64,000 bases of DNA from Thalassia testudinum (GCA_037157565.1 JAZHRO010000036.1:130332001-130396000); one strand, 5' to 3'. Positions 44,427 to 55,200 are shown, numbered from the stretch's first letter. Notes: generated by a model not told the origin, from the letters alone. Made by a program: numbers and translations.

Positions 44427-45245
44427 TAGAGAATACGTGAGAGAGAGAGAGTGGCAGACAGAGAGGGAGCGGGCGGGAGAGATCGGCGGAGAGAGAGAGT
44501 GGGCGAAGGAGTGATCGCGGACGCGCGAGTTAAGACGTCTGCCGGAGGCGGCAGACGTCTGACTCTACGTCGTCTGAAGGCGGAGGCGGACGTCTGATCG
44601 TCGCGGTGCACCGCGCCTTCGCGCAGTGGACGTGAGACGTCTCCTGCAAACCGGGTGCGAGGACGGAGAGCGGGCGATGGCGCGCTCGGAGAAGGCGGCG
44701 GGGAGTCTGCAGTCGGTCGCAGAGGGTTGCAGAGGTTGGCAGGGGGCAGCGAGAAGGCCTGGCCGGCCGCTGCAGTGCACGCAGCGGCCGGTCGCGGGTG
44801 GAATGGCAGAGGCGACAGAGCAGAGGACTGAGCGGAGAAGTGCCCTGCAGGCGCGCGCGGAGAGCTGAGCGCCTGCGGGGAAGGTCGCGGAGGTGCGAGG
44901 GGAGGTTCTGCAGTGGTCGCGGAAGGTCGCGGGGGTCGGCGCGAGGCCGTAGCCGGCCGCTGCAGTGCGCGCAGCGGCCTGCTGCGGCTGCAACTGCGGC
45001 GTGGACAGAACGGAGACGGAGGCAGGGAACGGGCCTGCAGGTGCGCGCGGAGGGTTACGCGCCTGCGGGGAAGGTCGCGGAGGACGCGGGGGGTGCTGCT
45101 GCTGCTGCTGTTGCCGCGGTTTAGCTGCTGCTGCTGCTGCTTCAAGCTTCGGACCTTGAAGCGGCAGCAATGGCGTGGAGATGCAAACGAAGAGAAAAGA
45201 ACACACCACGCCCACCTGCTCGTTGAAGAGCTGGGCGGTGGTGTT

Positions 45246-45274
45246 CCCACTGTGGTGGTGAGCACCACAGTGGG
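45246..45274. other. Conserved R-region hairpin in the RE6 5' LTR
   Basis: Identical to 38655-38683. It lies about 150-180 bases downstream of the TATA box in transcript direction. Confidence 0.8.
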
Positions 45275-45423
45275 TTCTCCTGCTCGTCGGGTGCCTCCTC
45301 GACGGAGGGCCGGCGTATGGGAGGGGAGAGCGGGTGCGAAGGTGGTTGCGGGTTTGAGTTGCTGCCGCAGCTGCGTATTGCAGCAACGTCCCTCCTTCCC
45401 TCCGTCGCGAGGAAGAGCTGCAG

Positions 45424-45430
45424 CTTTATA
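45424..45430 (-). promoter_or_regulatory. TATA box of the RE6 5' LTR
   Basis: Minus-strand CTCCTCTATAAAGCTGCAG. The CATGCATGC block at 45695-45706 lies about 270 bases upstream. Confidence 0.7.
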
Positions 45431-45807
45431 GAGGAGGAGAGCATGGCGGGGAGGCATGGCAGCAGCAGGGAGAGGCGTGGAGAGTGGCAGCTGCAGGGAG
45501 AGGCGCGGAGAGTGGCAGCTGCAGGGAGAGGCGCATGGCGTGGACGAAATTCAGCCGCGGGAAGAAGAAAAACCGTTGGAAGAAGAAAGAAAGATGAAAA
45601 TAAAATATGGAGAGGGGACTTTTGCAAAGAGACACTTGAAGAAAAATGTAAAAATGCAAGCCATTTATTCCATTCTCTTCTCCTCTCAATTAAATGCATG
45701 CATGCAAGCGTTTTTACAAATGCAACTACAGGATTATAATATACATAGTTAATGCTAGAAAATAGCACAAGAAGGCGTTCTTATAGGCATGTTTTGAGGT
45801 GCAAACA

Positions 45808-45812
45808 CCAGC
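45808..45812. repeat. Right target-site duplication of RE6 (CCAGC)
   Basis: Follows the CA end at 45807 and matches 36665-36669. Confidence 0.92.
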
Positions 45813-48150
45813 CAAAGAGAGAGAGAGAGGTGGCTTTTAGATCCATCATTTGTGGATCTCCAATTTGAATGGCTCTTGGTTGCTAATTTTGGCAACCAAG
45901 AGTGGCGCCACCTTGAAGAGGGTTCTAGAGAACTCTAGATGGGTATGTGTGTGTGAACGGGTGTGTGTGTGTATGTGTGTGGCCGTGCCCTATGTGGCTA
46001 AATGGTCTAGGTTAGGTCCTAAGGGGTTTGGGTTGGTGTAGGTCTGAAATTAGGGTTACAAACCCTATTTGCTAAGGAGGAAATGCAATTAAACTTAACA
46101 CAAGTTTAATTGAATGATTGTGAACCTAATTGAGAGTGAAATAACTCAATTAGGTTGGGCTTAGGTCAATTGGACTCTCACTAAGTCCAATTGGACTTGT
46201 GTGGGTTGAGATCTGAGCTCAACTGGATCCTATGAGTCCAATTGACTTAGGTAATGGTAATTGACTATGATATAAGTCAATTGGGTTTGGTGAGGACCTA
46301 ATTAGGTCCTTAGGGAGGTCTAGAGGTGGTGTACTAGGGTTAAGGTACCTTAGTTTAGGTTCCTATGGGGTTGGAATTGGGTTTAGGGAGTTAGAGATCC
46401 AAGATCAAGGCTTGAATCTCAAAACATGAACCGGAGAGCAGTTCCAGACGTCTAATAAAAGTATCAGACATCTTATACTCAAAAATCAAAAATCCAGACT
46501 TCAATTCTGGACATCTAATCAGAGTCATGAAGGATTCTAGGTTCTGTCTATAGAAATTGGACATCTGACCAAGTGTCTGGACATTCAATAATACTGCAGA
46601 AGTGGGTTTAAGGTGTGCGGAAGTTGGCTAAGGGTTTTGGACGTCCTATAACTTATCTGTACGTCCAGATAGAGGTTGGAATTAGGGTTTTAAGGTTTCC
46701 TAAAGTGCGGTGACCTAATCTAAGGGTGGCTAAGGCATGGGGAAGCTTCTAGGTTGTCCTAGGGCTAGGATGGTCCTAAGTTCTTCATATTTTACCACTT
46801 TATTCCTACTCAATAGAACAACATACCTTAACTCCCTTACATTATTATCTACTACATCTAATCTAGGTCTTCCGCTCCAGCTCTGCTGCAACACCAGTTA
46901 TTCCAGCTTTAGATCTACCTTCTGGTCAGCTTATTACCCGTAATTGTCATAATGCACCTAATCAGTACATTATAGCATTATTTTATGCATAGCTAAAAGA
47001 AAGCAGTAAAGATGCAAATAATGCTTATGTATGCATGAATTACCCTAACTTATGCTAAGTCCTAGCCTAATTTAGGTCAATTAAGACCTATGATTGCTAC
47101 GCAATCAACTGGGTAGAAGGTTCTTCCTTTGGCTTGCACCTCAGGTTCCTAGTGTACCCCCTAGCTGCGATCGTTTGATTTTGCTCCCCTAGCTAGACAT
47201 CAGATTGAATGCTAGAAATATACTAATCGAAAATAATCTTGGTCTGGGCTCCGAAGAGTGAGTCCAATCCTTAAGGCCAACGTCTACACTGTTTTAATTA
47301 GGGTTAGGTTTGAATGTGCTTTGGAATGTGATGGGCCTTTTATCTGGGTTGTGCCTTTAATGATTGATTATTATGTGTGTGCGTGCACAACCAATGGTTT
47401 TCAAGCAAGATTATTTTTTAATGAGGTGAATTTTAGGGTTCAAATCTTGCTTAGTAGCTTTTAGGATTCAACTTTAGGTGTATTCAATCAAGTTCAGTTA
47501 ACACACCAGGTTTTGAAAGCACAGGTGAAGATATTTTTGCTTTGAAACTTCAAAGAATGTGGAGTGCCTGGTAAATCCCTAAAAGTTAAACCTATGTGGC
47601 AGCTACTTGATGAGTTGATTTTAGGTTAAGTGGTCAGCCCAAACAACTCAAACAATTGGCCAAGATTGCACCACTGAGTTTGGCACAAAAAATGGTTAAC
47701 CTAGACTGATTTCTACTCTTTTATATGTTGATTTGTGTGTATCGGTTCCACATATCAAAATCCGGTTGACTAGAGGAAAATCAATTAGGTTACGTGCCTT
47801 GAAGGTGGGTGTATGTGGTGTGTATGCCAATTTACCCCACAAGAAATATCTTTTTGTTGATTTTTTTATATGCGGGTGAGATGAATGTGAGTGGAAATCT
47901 AGGCAACCAAACTAACCCTAGTATTTATGCAAACACCTAGGTTAATTTGAATTTGAATTAATGTGGTGAAATGGAATCTATGGAGGGGAAGAATGGGGAG
48001 CAGTTACAGTTGTCTTCAACTGCACTTTAGTCCAATCTAATGCTTAAAGATTCCTTGTCAAGGTACCTGCAAAACAATAGACAAGAAATAAAGCAAGTTA
48101 GAAAATAATAAAGTGTGGGAAATGTGGAAAGAAAATTGAAAATCATTGCC
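45813..48150 (-). other. RE5 internal leader, right part
   Basis: Sequence between the RE6 target site and the RE5 primer-binding site. No coding frame is recognised. Bases 46440-46690 carry several decayed copies of the GACGTC palindrome (CCAGACGTCTAA, CAGACATCT, TGGACATCTGA, TGGACGTCC). Confidence 0.55.
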
Positions 48151-48168
48151 TCCCAGGCAACGGCGCCA
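48151..48168 (-). other. tRNA-Asp primer-binding site of RE5
   Basis: Plus-strand TCCCAGGCAACGGCGCCA matches the plant tRNA-Asp 3' end at 17 of 18 positions, three bases from the LTR. Confidence 0.88.
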
Positions 48169-48806
48169 AAATGTTGAGAGCGGAAAACTACACATTTGCA
48201 GTTGGATTCGAAAACCCATCATCGTAGTTAGAGTCGTGAAGAAATCCTTTCAACAAATAAAATTTATACCGAAAATTCGTAAAGAAGTTCCGAGTCGAAC
48301 ACAGGGAGGCTATGTCGATCTCAAAATCCGCAATTATATATTTTTTTTGCATATATATATTTTTTATTTAAAAGGTGAAATAATCACAATGGAATCAATA
48401 TAAACAATAAGAGAGAGAGAGGGAGAGAACAATCACTTGGTATTTGAATATTGTTTTTACAACTAAGAAAGCAGGAAATGATTACACTAGAAAGCAGGAA
48501 ATTCTACTCTAGAAAGTAATAAAAGAAGGGAGAGAGATGTTATCCTCCTCGATGAATGCTTGGAGGACGAGCCGAACGGAGGTGACGCCTGGAAGACGGA
48601 GGACAAAGCAGGAAGAAGGATGACGAAGTCGGAAGAATGGGAACGCGACAGCACGCCATTGTAGTCGCAGGATCCACTTCCAGAACAGGGGCAAAATCTT
48701 GGATTTAGCTCTTGAGGAGCATCCCAAGTGTGAGACAAGCTTCTCTTAAGCTTTGGAGAGGAAAGAGGAGAAGGAAGGGATAAAGAAAATGTGGTGGTCA
48801 TAGGGC

Positions 48807-48814
48807 TATATATA
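48807..48814 (-). promoter_or_regulatory. TATA box of the RE5 5' LTR
   Basis: TATATATA in the minus-strand context ACCTATATATAGCCC. Confidence 0.6.
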
Positions 48815-48866
48815 GGTGTAGTTTGGAGGGGGCAAAAAGGTATTTTGTCATCAAAACATTAATGTT

Positions 48867-48904
48867 AGGTCTTTAGTGATGGATTTATTTGTCACTAAAG
48901 ACCT
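48867..48904. other. Hairpin upstream of the RE5 promoter
   Basis: AGGTCTTTAGTGA pairs perfectly with TCACTAAAGACCT over 13 bp around a 12-base loop. The equivalent near 31905-31945 is eroded. Confidence 0.7.
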
Positions 48905-49169
48905 GAACGTGGGCTGAAGATCCGCGTGCACGCCTGCCTCCACACCTTCGGCTGCCTCAACGCATATCCACATTCTTTTTATATTAGCCATCCAACCGTG
49001 CGATCGGACGGCTTAAAGTGCATCTATGCCGCTTCATGTTTCAACCGCTGTGCACGCCTGCGAGCAAGCACTTCATTCGTCGCGCCACGTGGCACGCCCG
49101 TTGCTGCACGATTGAAATCCAAAGGTGGAATTTCGCCCGCACCTACGTGCTTAATCCTTGATTTGAAGG

Positions 49170-49235
49170 TGCAGCGGGTGTCGACCTCGCGACCTCACGA
49201 GCTGAAGGCTCTTATCCACCACGCTACGCACGTGG
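49170..49235 (-). other. tRNA-like segment with A and B boxes in the RE5 5' LTR
   Basis: On the minus strand TAGCGTGGTGG (49216-49226) fits the A-box consensus well. GAGGTCGACACC (49177-49188) is close to the B-box consensus GGTTCGANTCC. Order and spacing fit an internal Pol III promoter as in a tRNA or tRNA-derived SINE. It lies in the U3, about 370-420 bases upstream of the TATA box and in the same orientation as the element. Confidence 0.6.
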
Positions 49236-49882
49236 ATAGGCAAGGAGAGCATTCGTGTGTTATTTGATGTCAATTGTTGGATCTTGATTCAATGGTTGAG
49301 ATCAAAAGTGTGGTTCTTCTCACATGAGGTGTGGCTTGAGGGTGGCAACCTGCTCAAGTCTCAGTCGCTGGATGAGAAGGCAGGGTAGTGAGAGATTTGG
49401 AGTGTTTGGATGGTGCCACATGGCATCATCTGGACCGTCCATCTTCATTGAGTTGTAGATGGTGCCACGGATGTCAGATTGAGCTGATTTTCACGCCATT
49501 AGGCTGCGATTGTCGATCCAAACCCATCCGTGTGGTTGGATTTGTCATCAAAAGTGTGGTTTGACACCATCTTGTCCCTTGATCTCTGACCTTCCTTGGA
49601 TTATATCTAATGCTACGGAAGTCCGATCAGGGTGATCTTGGAGTCGTTGAACTCCAATCATCTCCCTGATCAGATCCGTATGGTTGGATCTTCGATCTGA
49701 GGCCCAAATTAAAAGTCACCCTGTTATTTGACCACAAAAAGGGAAAATTAACCTAAAATTTACACAACCTAACCTAAATGCAAGATGATGCATGTTATGC
49801 AATATTTATAATGTATGATGCACTATAATGCTAGGAACATGCAAAAATAGACATTTTAGGCTATTCAGATGCATATGCATCA

Positions 49883-49887
49883 ACCCT
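49883..49887. repeat. Right target-site duplication of RE5 (ACCCT)
   Basis: Follows the CA end at 49882 and matches 31184-31188. Confidence 0.9.
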
Positions 49888-50830
49888 GTTCTCAAAAACC
49901 ACCAAGCGAAGGTCTTGAGGATGAAATCCTCTTGCATGTACTTAGGTAGGTCAACTAATTTGATCCCTTCGTCGACTCCCTACTTCAGTAGATCATGGAC
50001 ACTCCAAGATCACGATCTTCGAGATCACAATCACATGCCCATGCACTGGCTAAACATCCAAGAGAAGAACTGGATGACCTACTAGTGCATGGAGAAGGGG
50101 GAGGGTGCTAACTGGAGCATGGCTTGGTAGTGTTCAAGGATCCATTGCGATCCTATAAACATCATCAGGTCATTGCAATAGCTTCAAATTAGTGCAACTA
50201 ATTTTCCTTAGCCATTGCTACCTGGGTAATGGATAAAAATAGTGACTGAGGTAAAAATTGGGCGTGAGCTCATTAAACCATACAAATCCAGTCCATGATG
50301 CTTACTTCCCTCTCATTGAATCCAATTAAACAAATATCAACTCAATTTCTCTAAAAATTGCTCAATCATTCATGAAAATCAAATCTGATTCAATCAACCA
50401 AATCAAATCTAATTCAATGCACTAGGAGGGCATTCGTGACTATATGGGCTGAATGGGATGCTTGTAATTGATTTTTAGTGTAATTTGGATCTAGAAGCTA
50501 GAAAGCTTCAGATCCAAATTAGCTTTGACGAATGGAGTGAGATGATGATCAAAATATCAAGGAAAATAGTAGAAGGCGATTATGAGATGAAGAGGAAGCT
50601 TAGTGGATCGAAATAAACAAGTGGATTCATCTCCTATGATCTGAATTGATCATAAGAGGTGGATTGGTTCTACACTGATCTACACTACTTTAGACTAATC
50701 TAAACATAATTATTGATCAAATTCTACTCTAAGTGATCTAGCCTAATCTAATTTATGCTAGAAAAGCAGTAAATCTAATCTAATATAGCAATAACTCTAA
50801 TCTAAGGATGAAGGGGATGAAAGCACTAGA
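49888..50830 (+). repeat. Diverged U3-like repeat related to 5241-5992
   Basis: Aligns in the same order and strand with the RE2 U3-like region from about 5360 to 5960, including GTCATTGCAATAG and GATCTGAATTGATCA. It is interrupted at its left by RE5. No gene is present. Confidence 0.45.
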
Positions 50831-51892
50831 GGGGGTTGATTAGTGCTAAAGGCGATAGACAAAATGCTAATTGAAATTAATGCATATATGAAATATAATC
50901 AAGAATTCCACAAATATATCATCAACTACAACACAAGTATTTATAGTGGAAACCCAACTCCGGGTTAAAACCACTACCTAGATCTCCCAATCTAGGATTT
51001 TTTCCCGAGTCCAACTCGGAATACTAATCGGTACTTATGGGGTACCAAACCCTTTTACAAATCCTCTTGATTTTCCAATCAAGAGCAAACCCCTCTTACT
51101 TAAGAGGAGAAGAACCCACAACCTGGGCTCTCAGATTACAAGTAAATGAAAGAATAAAACTGAATTAAAATAGAATTTAGTTTCTATGGATAACCCAAAA
51201 AGATATACAATCAAATAGTTATTTAGAAGACTAAAAAGAACTCCCTTAGTGATTATGAGAAGATGATGCTGCTGCGAGTTGAAGTGATGAAGCTTCAAGC
51301 AAGTGGGAGTTGGAGAATCAAAGCTTCAATCACTTCCAAGAAAACCAAAAATATGCTTTAGCTGAATGTGGGCTTGAATGTGCTTTAGAGTGTGTTTTGG
51401 GGTGTTCTCTAACCTTCTAAGAGTGGGAAGCCATCTCATATATATAGAGGGGTGTTTGGATTACTTTAGATGTGCATAAGGCCCCTCATCAGTGGCTAAA
51501 ATATTTCCCAATTTTATTTTCCAACTGCTAATGAGTTTGATCAAAAAACATTTTGCCTAACGTTAGCTAAAAGTTACATAACATTAGGTGAACTATCTAA
51601 CGTTAGGTACTCAATTAGGTGTAAAGTTCGCTATCTTTTGGAATCTCTTAAGTCTGCCTAAAAACACCTACCTAATGTTAGGTATACCATGTCTGACGTT
51701 AGGTCAACTACCTAACGTTAGAATCTCAATTCAATGAAAAGTTCATTGTTCTCTGGATCTCTCAAACTGACTTCAACCTTACTACCTAATGTTAGGTATC
51801 TACTACCTAACGTTAGATGGACTATAAAAAGTCCTCCAACTACCCAAATCAGCCTTGTTGGTCCTACGGGGTTCTAGGATGATCCACTAACA
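50831..51892 (-). repeat. Probable Copia (Sirevirus-like) LTR fragment
   Basis: The layout around 50815-51130 (GGGGGTTGATTAGTGC, TATTTATAGTGG, then paired short inverted words such as CCGAGTCCAACTCGG and CTCTTACTTAAGAG) is what I associate with inverted Sirevirus LTRs. An array of CTAACGTTAG palindromes lies at 51555-51818. The TG/CA limits are uncertain; CACTAACA ending at 51892 is a candidate. No coding sequence is seen. Confidence 0.4.
51555..51818. repeat. CTAACGTTAG palindrome array
   Basis: At least eight copies of CCTAACGTTAGG or one-base variants (CCTAATGTTAGG, TGACGTTAGG) lie within 265 bases. Confidence 0.8.
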
Positions 51893-53885
51893 CCTAAGGA
51901 TATGTCTTATCATATTTTTGACCAAATTAGACTTATGCAAGTGGTGCCCTAATAATGTAAATTGATGCTAATATAATTGGGGCTTTCCTTATATTCTAAA
52001 GAATATAAAATTACAATGAGACCTAACTTTGACCTGAAAATTAATCATGCAATATCTATGCATAAGATCCAATTTTAATCTTAACCACTTGATATCCTTG
52101 TTATCATCAAAACCATCATTAAAGGCTAATGTGGTGCCTAATTTCTTATGCACCTACAGGGAATTCCTTGGATCAACAACCGACAGTTGAAGAAGATGAA
52201 AGGGGAGGAACCTTTAGCGAAAGATGGTGACTCTCAAGGGCCAGTAGTCGGTGGCTGAAGGAAATGAATGGAGGAAGCAAGTGGTTGCTGTCACCAACCA
52301 CCAAAGAAGAGGAATTAGAGCTAGAGGGGTAAACGAAGGGACCAACTCTACGGGGAGGGGGCTGATAGGGGTCGCAGCTCGAGTAGGGAGTGTATGTATA
52401 GGCCAAGGGAGCTGGGGTGACCTGTGATTGACAGTCAGGGCCATTGAGGATGAAGGGCCAAGATGAAGTCTAGGGAGCATGTGACATGATTAGGATAAAA
52501 GGGGATCGTTGGATGTCATCTAGAGGGAGGCGAAGGTGTAGGCACCAGCTTTAGAAGATTGGATCAAAATCAGCCATTGGATCAGGCAAAGAAGGATGAA
52601 TGGTTGTGATGTCTTGTGTTCTACGTGTTCTAAAGCTAAGAAGCATCAAGTGTTTTGGGTTAATTACAGGTAAAGCCTCTGCAGTGAACCGATATAACAA
52701 TTGTGATGGAACCCATTAGTGGTTGGTTTCAGAACAAAGCAGTCCTTGGCACCTTTCAAACAAGTCCCTAGCTAGTTTTGGCTTTATAAAATGTGAAGTA
52801 TTTGTATATGCATGAAGGACCTAATTGAAAAACACTAAATTCTCAAACTTGACCTAATTATGCATTTTTAGCACAAATTGAGTGTTTTAGGTCATTTTCT
52901 ATAATTCCCACACTTAACCAATTTCTTGTGTTAATAGATAGTGTTGAACCTAGTTTCTAGCTTAACTTAGGCATTTTACCTATGATAAGCCACACCTCAT
53001 CACTTGGTCATCCTCTTTCTTCATCTCAAGAAGGAAAGGGGTGGCTAGGGTTGTTGCTAGCCAACCTTGTCCTTCCTCACGAGGTCAGGATGAAGTAGAA
53101 GAAGAAGAACAGAAGAAGGGCATAACTCTTCTTCTTTCTCACTTGCTTGGTGGTTGCACTCATATTAGAATCAATTAGGGTTTTTCAAGTTGGGTTAGGA
53201 GATATTTATAGGGTCCCAATCAAATCCTAATATGGTGTGAACCCTTGGATTTCCATTGAAGGGTTGGGATCTAATCCCACTTGATTTTGCATGATTGGCC
53301 CATAAAAATTTATGGGATATTTAGATCTAGTATCTAAACATTAATTAATTACAATCTAACCCTTGGATTTTGTACCTAATCAAATTAGAAACAATTAATC
53401 ACCAAACTGAATATAATTTAACTCCTTAATCACACACCAAAACGATTATTAGTTTCATCACACCAATAATCAAGGGTAAGGATTGGTGGAATTATGGCAC
53501 TATGACTTCCTCATGTATTCCAAATACCCATGATTCTTGCCCATTAGAAGACATATGTAACCCTTGGGATTAAATCCCACATTCACTGTATATCCCATTA
53601 TGGGTTACATACTTTTCACTTTCTCCTTGGAACATTGAGACAAGAATGAAGATTAGATCCTTTTCCAAAGGACTATCTTCTTCTCTTCATGTATGGATCA
53701 AATCAGGACCCGTATGACTATGCATGGAATTTCGTAGTTTCCAATATACGTGGAGTGAGCTCGAGTCTCCCGATCTATTGTGTACACCTATGATAACAGA
53801 TCTGTGTGATCCCTTTGAGAGATCATATGTCTCTTGTGCCGTCATATGCGCACCAACATTCTAGTTTTGACATTGAGGTAGGTGT
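51893..53885. other. Unassigned intergenic sequence
   Basis: No gene or element is recognised. Minus-strand open frames at 52173-52480 are Ser/Pro-rich and match nothing I know. Confidence 0.4.
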
Positions 53886-55200
53886 TGTTGGTGCAAATGC
53901 ACCTTGGTCCATGATTTTGATGATAGCAAAACAAAGTGTATTTAATAATTGCATTTGAGTTGTAAGATTTCAGGTAAATGCAACTGGTTAAAGTGTTGAA
54001 AGTGCTTAAGCTCATATCCATGGTGATAGAAGAGGTTGATGATGGATAAAAGCATTAAGGATGATGAAGTTGAAGCACTAGAGCTAAAGCTAGGAGTTTT
54101 GGGCTTGAAGACAAAGAGAAAAGAAGAATAGGATGGAATGTTTTAATTGTAATCTATGTACTTCATTTGTTTATCGTTTATTTCTTAGATTACTTGTAAA
54201 GACACCAAAATAGAATTAAGGACCTTAGGTAGCATAGAGAACCAAAGCCAACAGTTAAAGAACACAAAACAACACACAATACTTCAAAGGCATCGACTAG
54301 TGACATCATTGGTTGATTGACTCTTCAGTAGCCAATCGGTTGGTGGCCTCACTGGTTGACCGACTTTTTAGTAGTAAGTCTATCGGCTTCCAACCGATGG
54401 CTTGAATGTTGGCCTCGCAATGGCTAGAAACATTGGAACTTGAATGTATTCAATGCCCTACTAATTAGGCTTTGATTTTCCAAGTTCACTTTTATAGTCA
54501 ATCGAACACCAACTGATTGGTCCTAGTATAAGTTGTTGACTGATATTGTACCAGGTGTTGACTGGTTGCCAAAATTCCCAAGTCTAGAAGCTTTGAACTT
54601 AGAATCCCTATATAGCAAGCTGACCATCAATCGATCGGCTAGAACACACATAGCCAACCATTAGCTGACTTGCTTGTAAAGACCACTTAGGGCCATTTCC
54701 ACCTGTTATAGAGAGCTAAATAAAAATAGTTTATGGTCAATCGGCTGCATTGTAGGTAGCCAACCAACTCCGTTATAACCATCCGACTAGGAGTCAACTA
54801 ACTAGTACTATCTGACAGTCTGCTTGATATTTTAGGAATCTGATGTAGCCTTTGTTAGCCACAAGTTATCCAACGGCTATTTAAAGTCCCTAGCCCCCTA
54901 TAGAGTGTTCCTAATACCTCTGTAAATAGAAAGGACACTCCTAAGCCTAAACACAACACATACACAAAAAGAGAAATGATAATACACATTTGTGAGCTAA
55001 TTCTTCCACCTGTATTCATTTAGTGTGAGATTAAAGAAGAGGAATTATGTTGTAGCTCTCCTAGCAACCCAAGAAACATCTCAGAACATGCACATAGCAT
55101 GTGGGTCCTGAAGGTAGTAGGGGAGGGACCTTACTCATGCATTTCAGAGTTACTATGACCTCCTAGTGATATCAGGTACAGTAGTCCTAATTTTCCCTGA
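53886..55200 (+). repeat. Copia (Sirevirus-like) LTR fragment
   Basis: It begins TGTTGGTGCAAATGCACC followed by TGATTTTGATGATAGCAAAACAAA, the characteristic start of many Sirevirus LTRs. A palindrome array (54308-54790) and a TATTTAAAG-type box near 54878 follow. The right end is not fixed: GATATCAGG at about 55175 could be a remnant primer-binding site. No Copia gag-pol follows within the window, so this is a solo or truncated LTR. Confidence 0.5.
54308..54790. repeat. CCAATCGGTTGG-type palindrome array
   Basis: About ten variants of the words CAATCGGTTGG, CAACCGATGG, CAATCGATCGG and ACTGGTTGACCG on both strands. Confidence 0.65.

Larger units (their letters stand above)
36670..45807 (-). 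mobile_element. RE6: young pol-less Athila/Tat-like element nested in RE5
   Basis: A complete 9.1-kb minus-strand element: 3' LTR 36670-39216, internal 39217-43206, 5' LTR 43207-45807, CCAGC duplications and a tRNA-Asp primer site. Its LTRs are nearly identical (about three mismatches in the first 210 aligned bases), so it is a recent insertion. It is related to RE3 throughout but its internal region is about 1.8 kb shorter because the gag core and the protease are deleted. It encodes a single open 538-codon product and no reverse transcriptase or integrase. Confidence 0.92.
43207..45807 (-). repeat. RE6 5' LTR
   Basis: A 2.6-kb LTR from TGTTGGGTCGGC to GTGCAAACA, nearly identical to 36670-39216. 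The main differences are microsatellite length near 44170-44390 and scattered substitutions. It carries the same promoter, hairpins and repeats. Confidence 0.93.
31189..49882 (-). mobile_element. RE5: pol-less Athila/Tat-like LTR element carrying nested RE6
   Basis: A complete minus-strand element with 1.7-kb LTRs, TG/CA ends, ACCCT duplications, a near-perfect tRNA-Asp primer-binding site at the right and a polypurine tract with a conserved hairpin at the left. Without RE6 it is about 9.5 kb. Its internal region has no recognisable gag, protease, reverse transcriptase or integrase; it holds one degenerate orphan frame. It is therefore of the large non-autonomous kind. Its LTR differs in sequence from those of RE3 and RE6, but the primer site, polypurine region and U5 motif are shared with them. 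Confidence 0.88.
48172..49882 (-). repeat. RE5 5' LTR
   Basis: A 1.7-kb LTR from TGTTGAGAGCGG to GCATATGCATCA. It contains the TCGAACACAGGGA motif at 48295-48307, a TATA box, a 13-bp hairpin at 48867-48904 and a tRNA-like segment at 49170-49235. Confidence 0.9.

Noticed and set aside
49170..49235. A functional tRNA gene
   Set aside because: A and B boxes are present but no acceptor stem or complete cloverleaf could be built, and it lies inside an LTR.
51555..51818. CRISPR-like or tandem-repeat array
   Set aside because: The repeated unit is a 10- to 12-base palindrome with irregular spacing and no uniform spacers, in a plant genome.
53886..55200. A complete Copia element
   Set aside because: No gag-pol motif, second LTR or target duplication could be found within the window.
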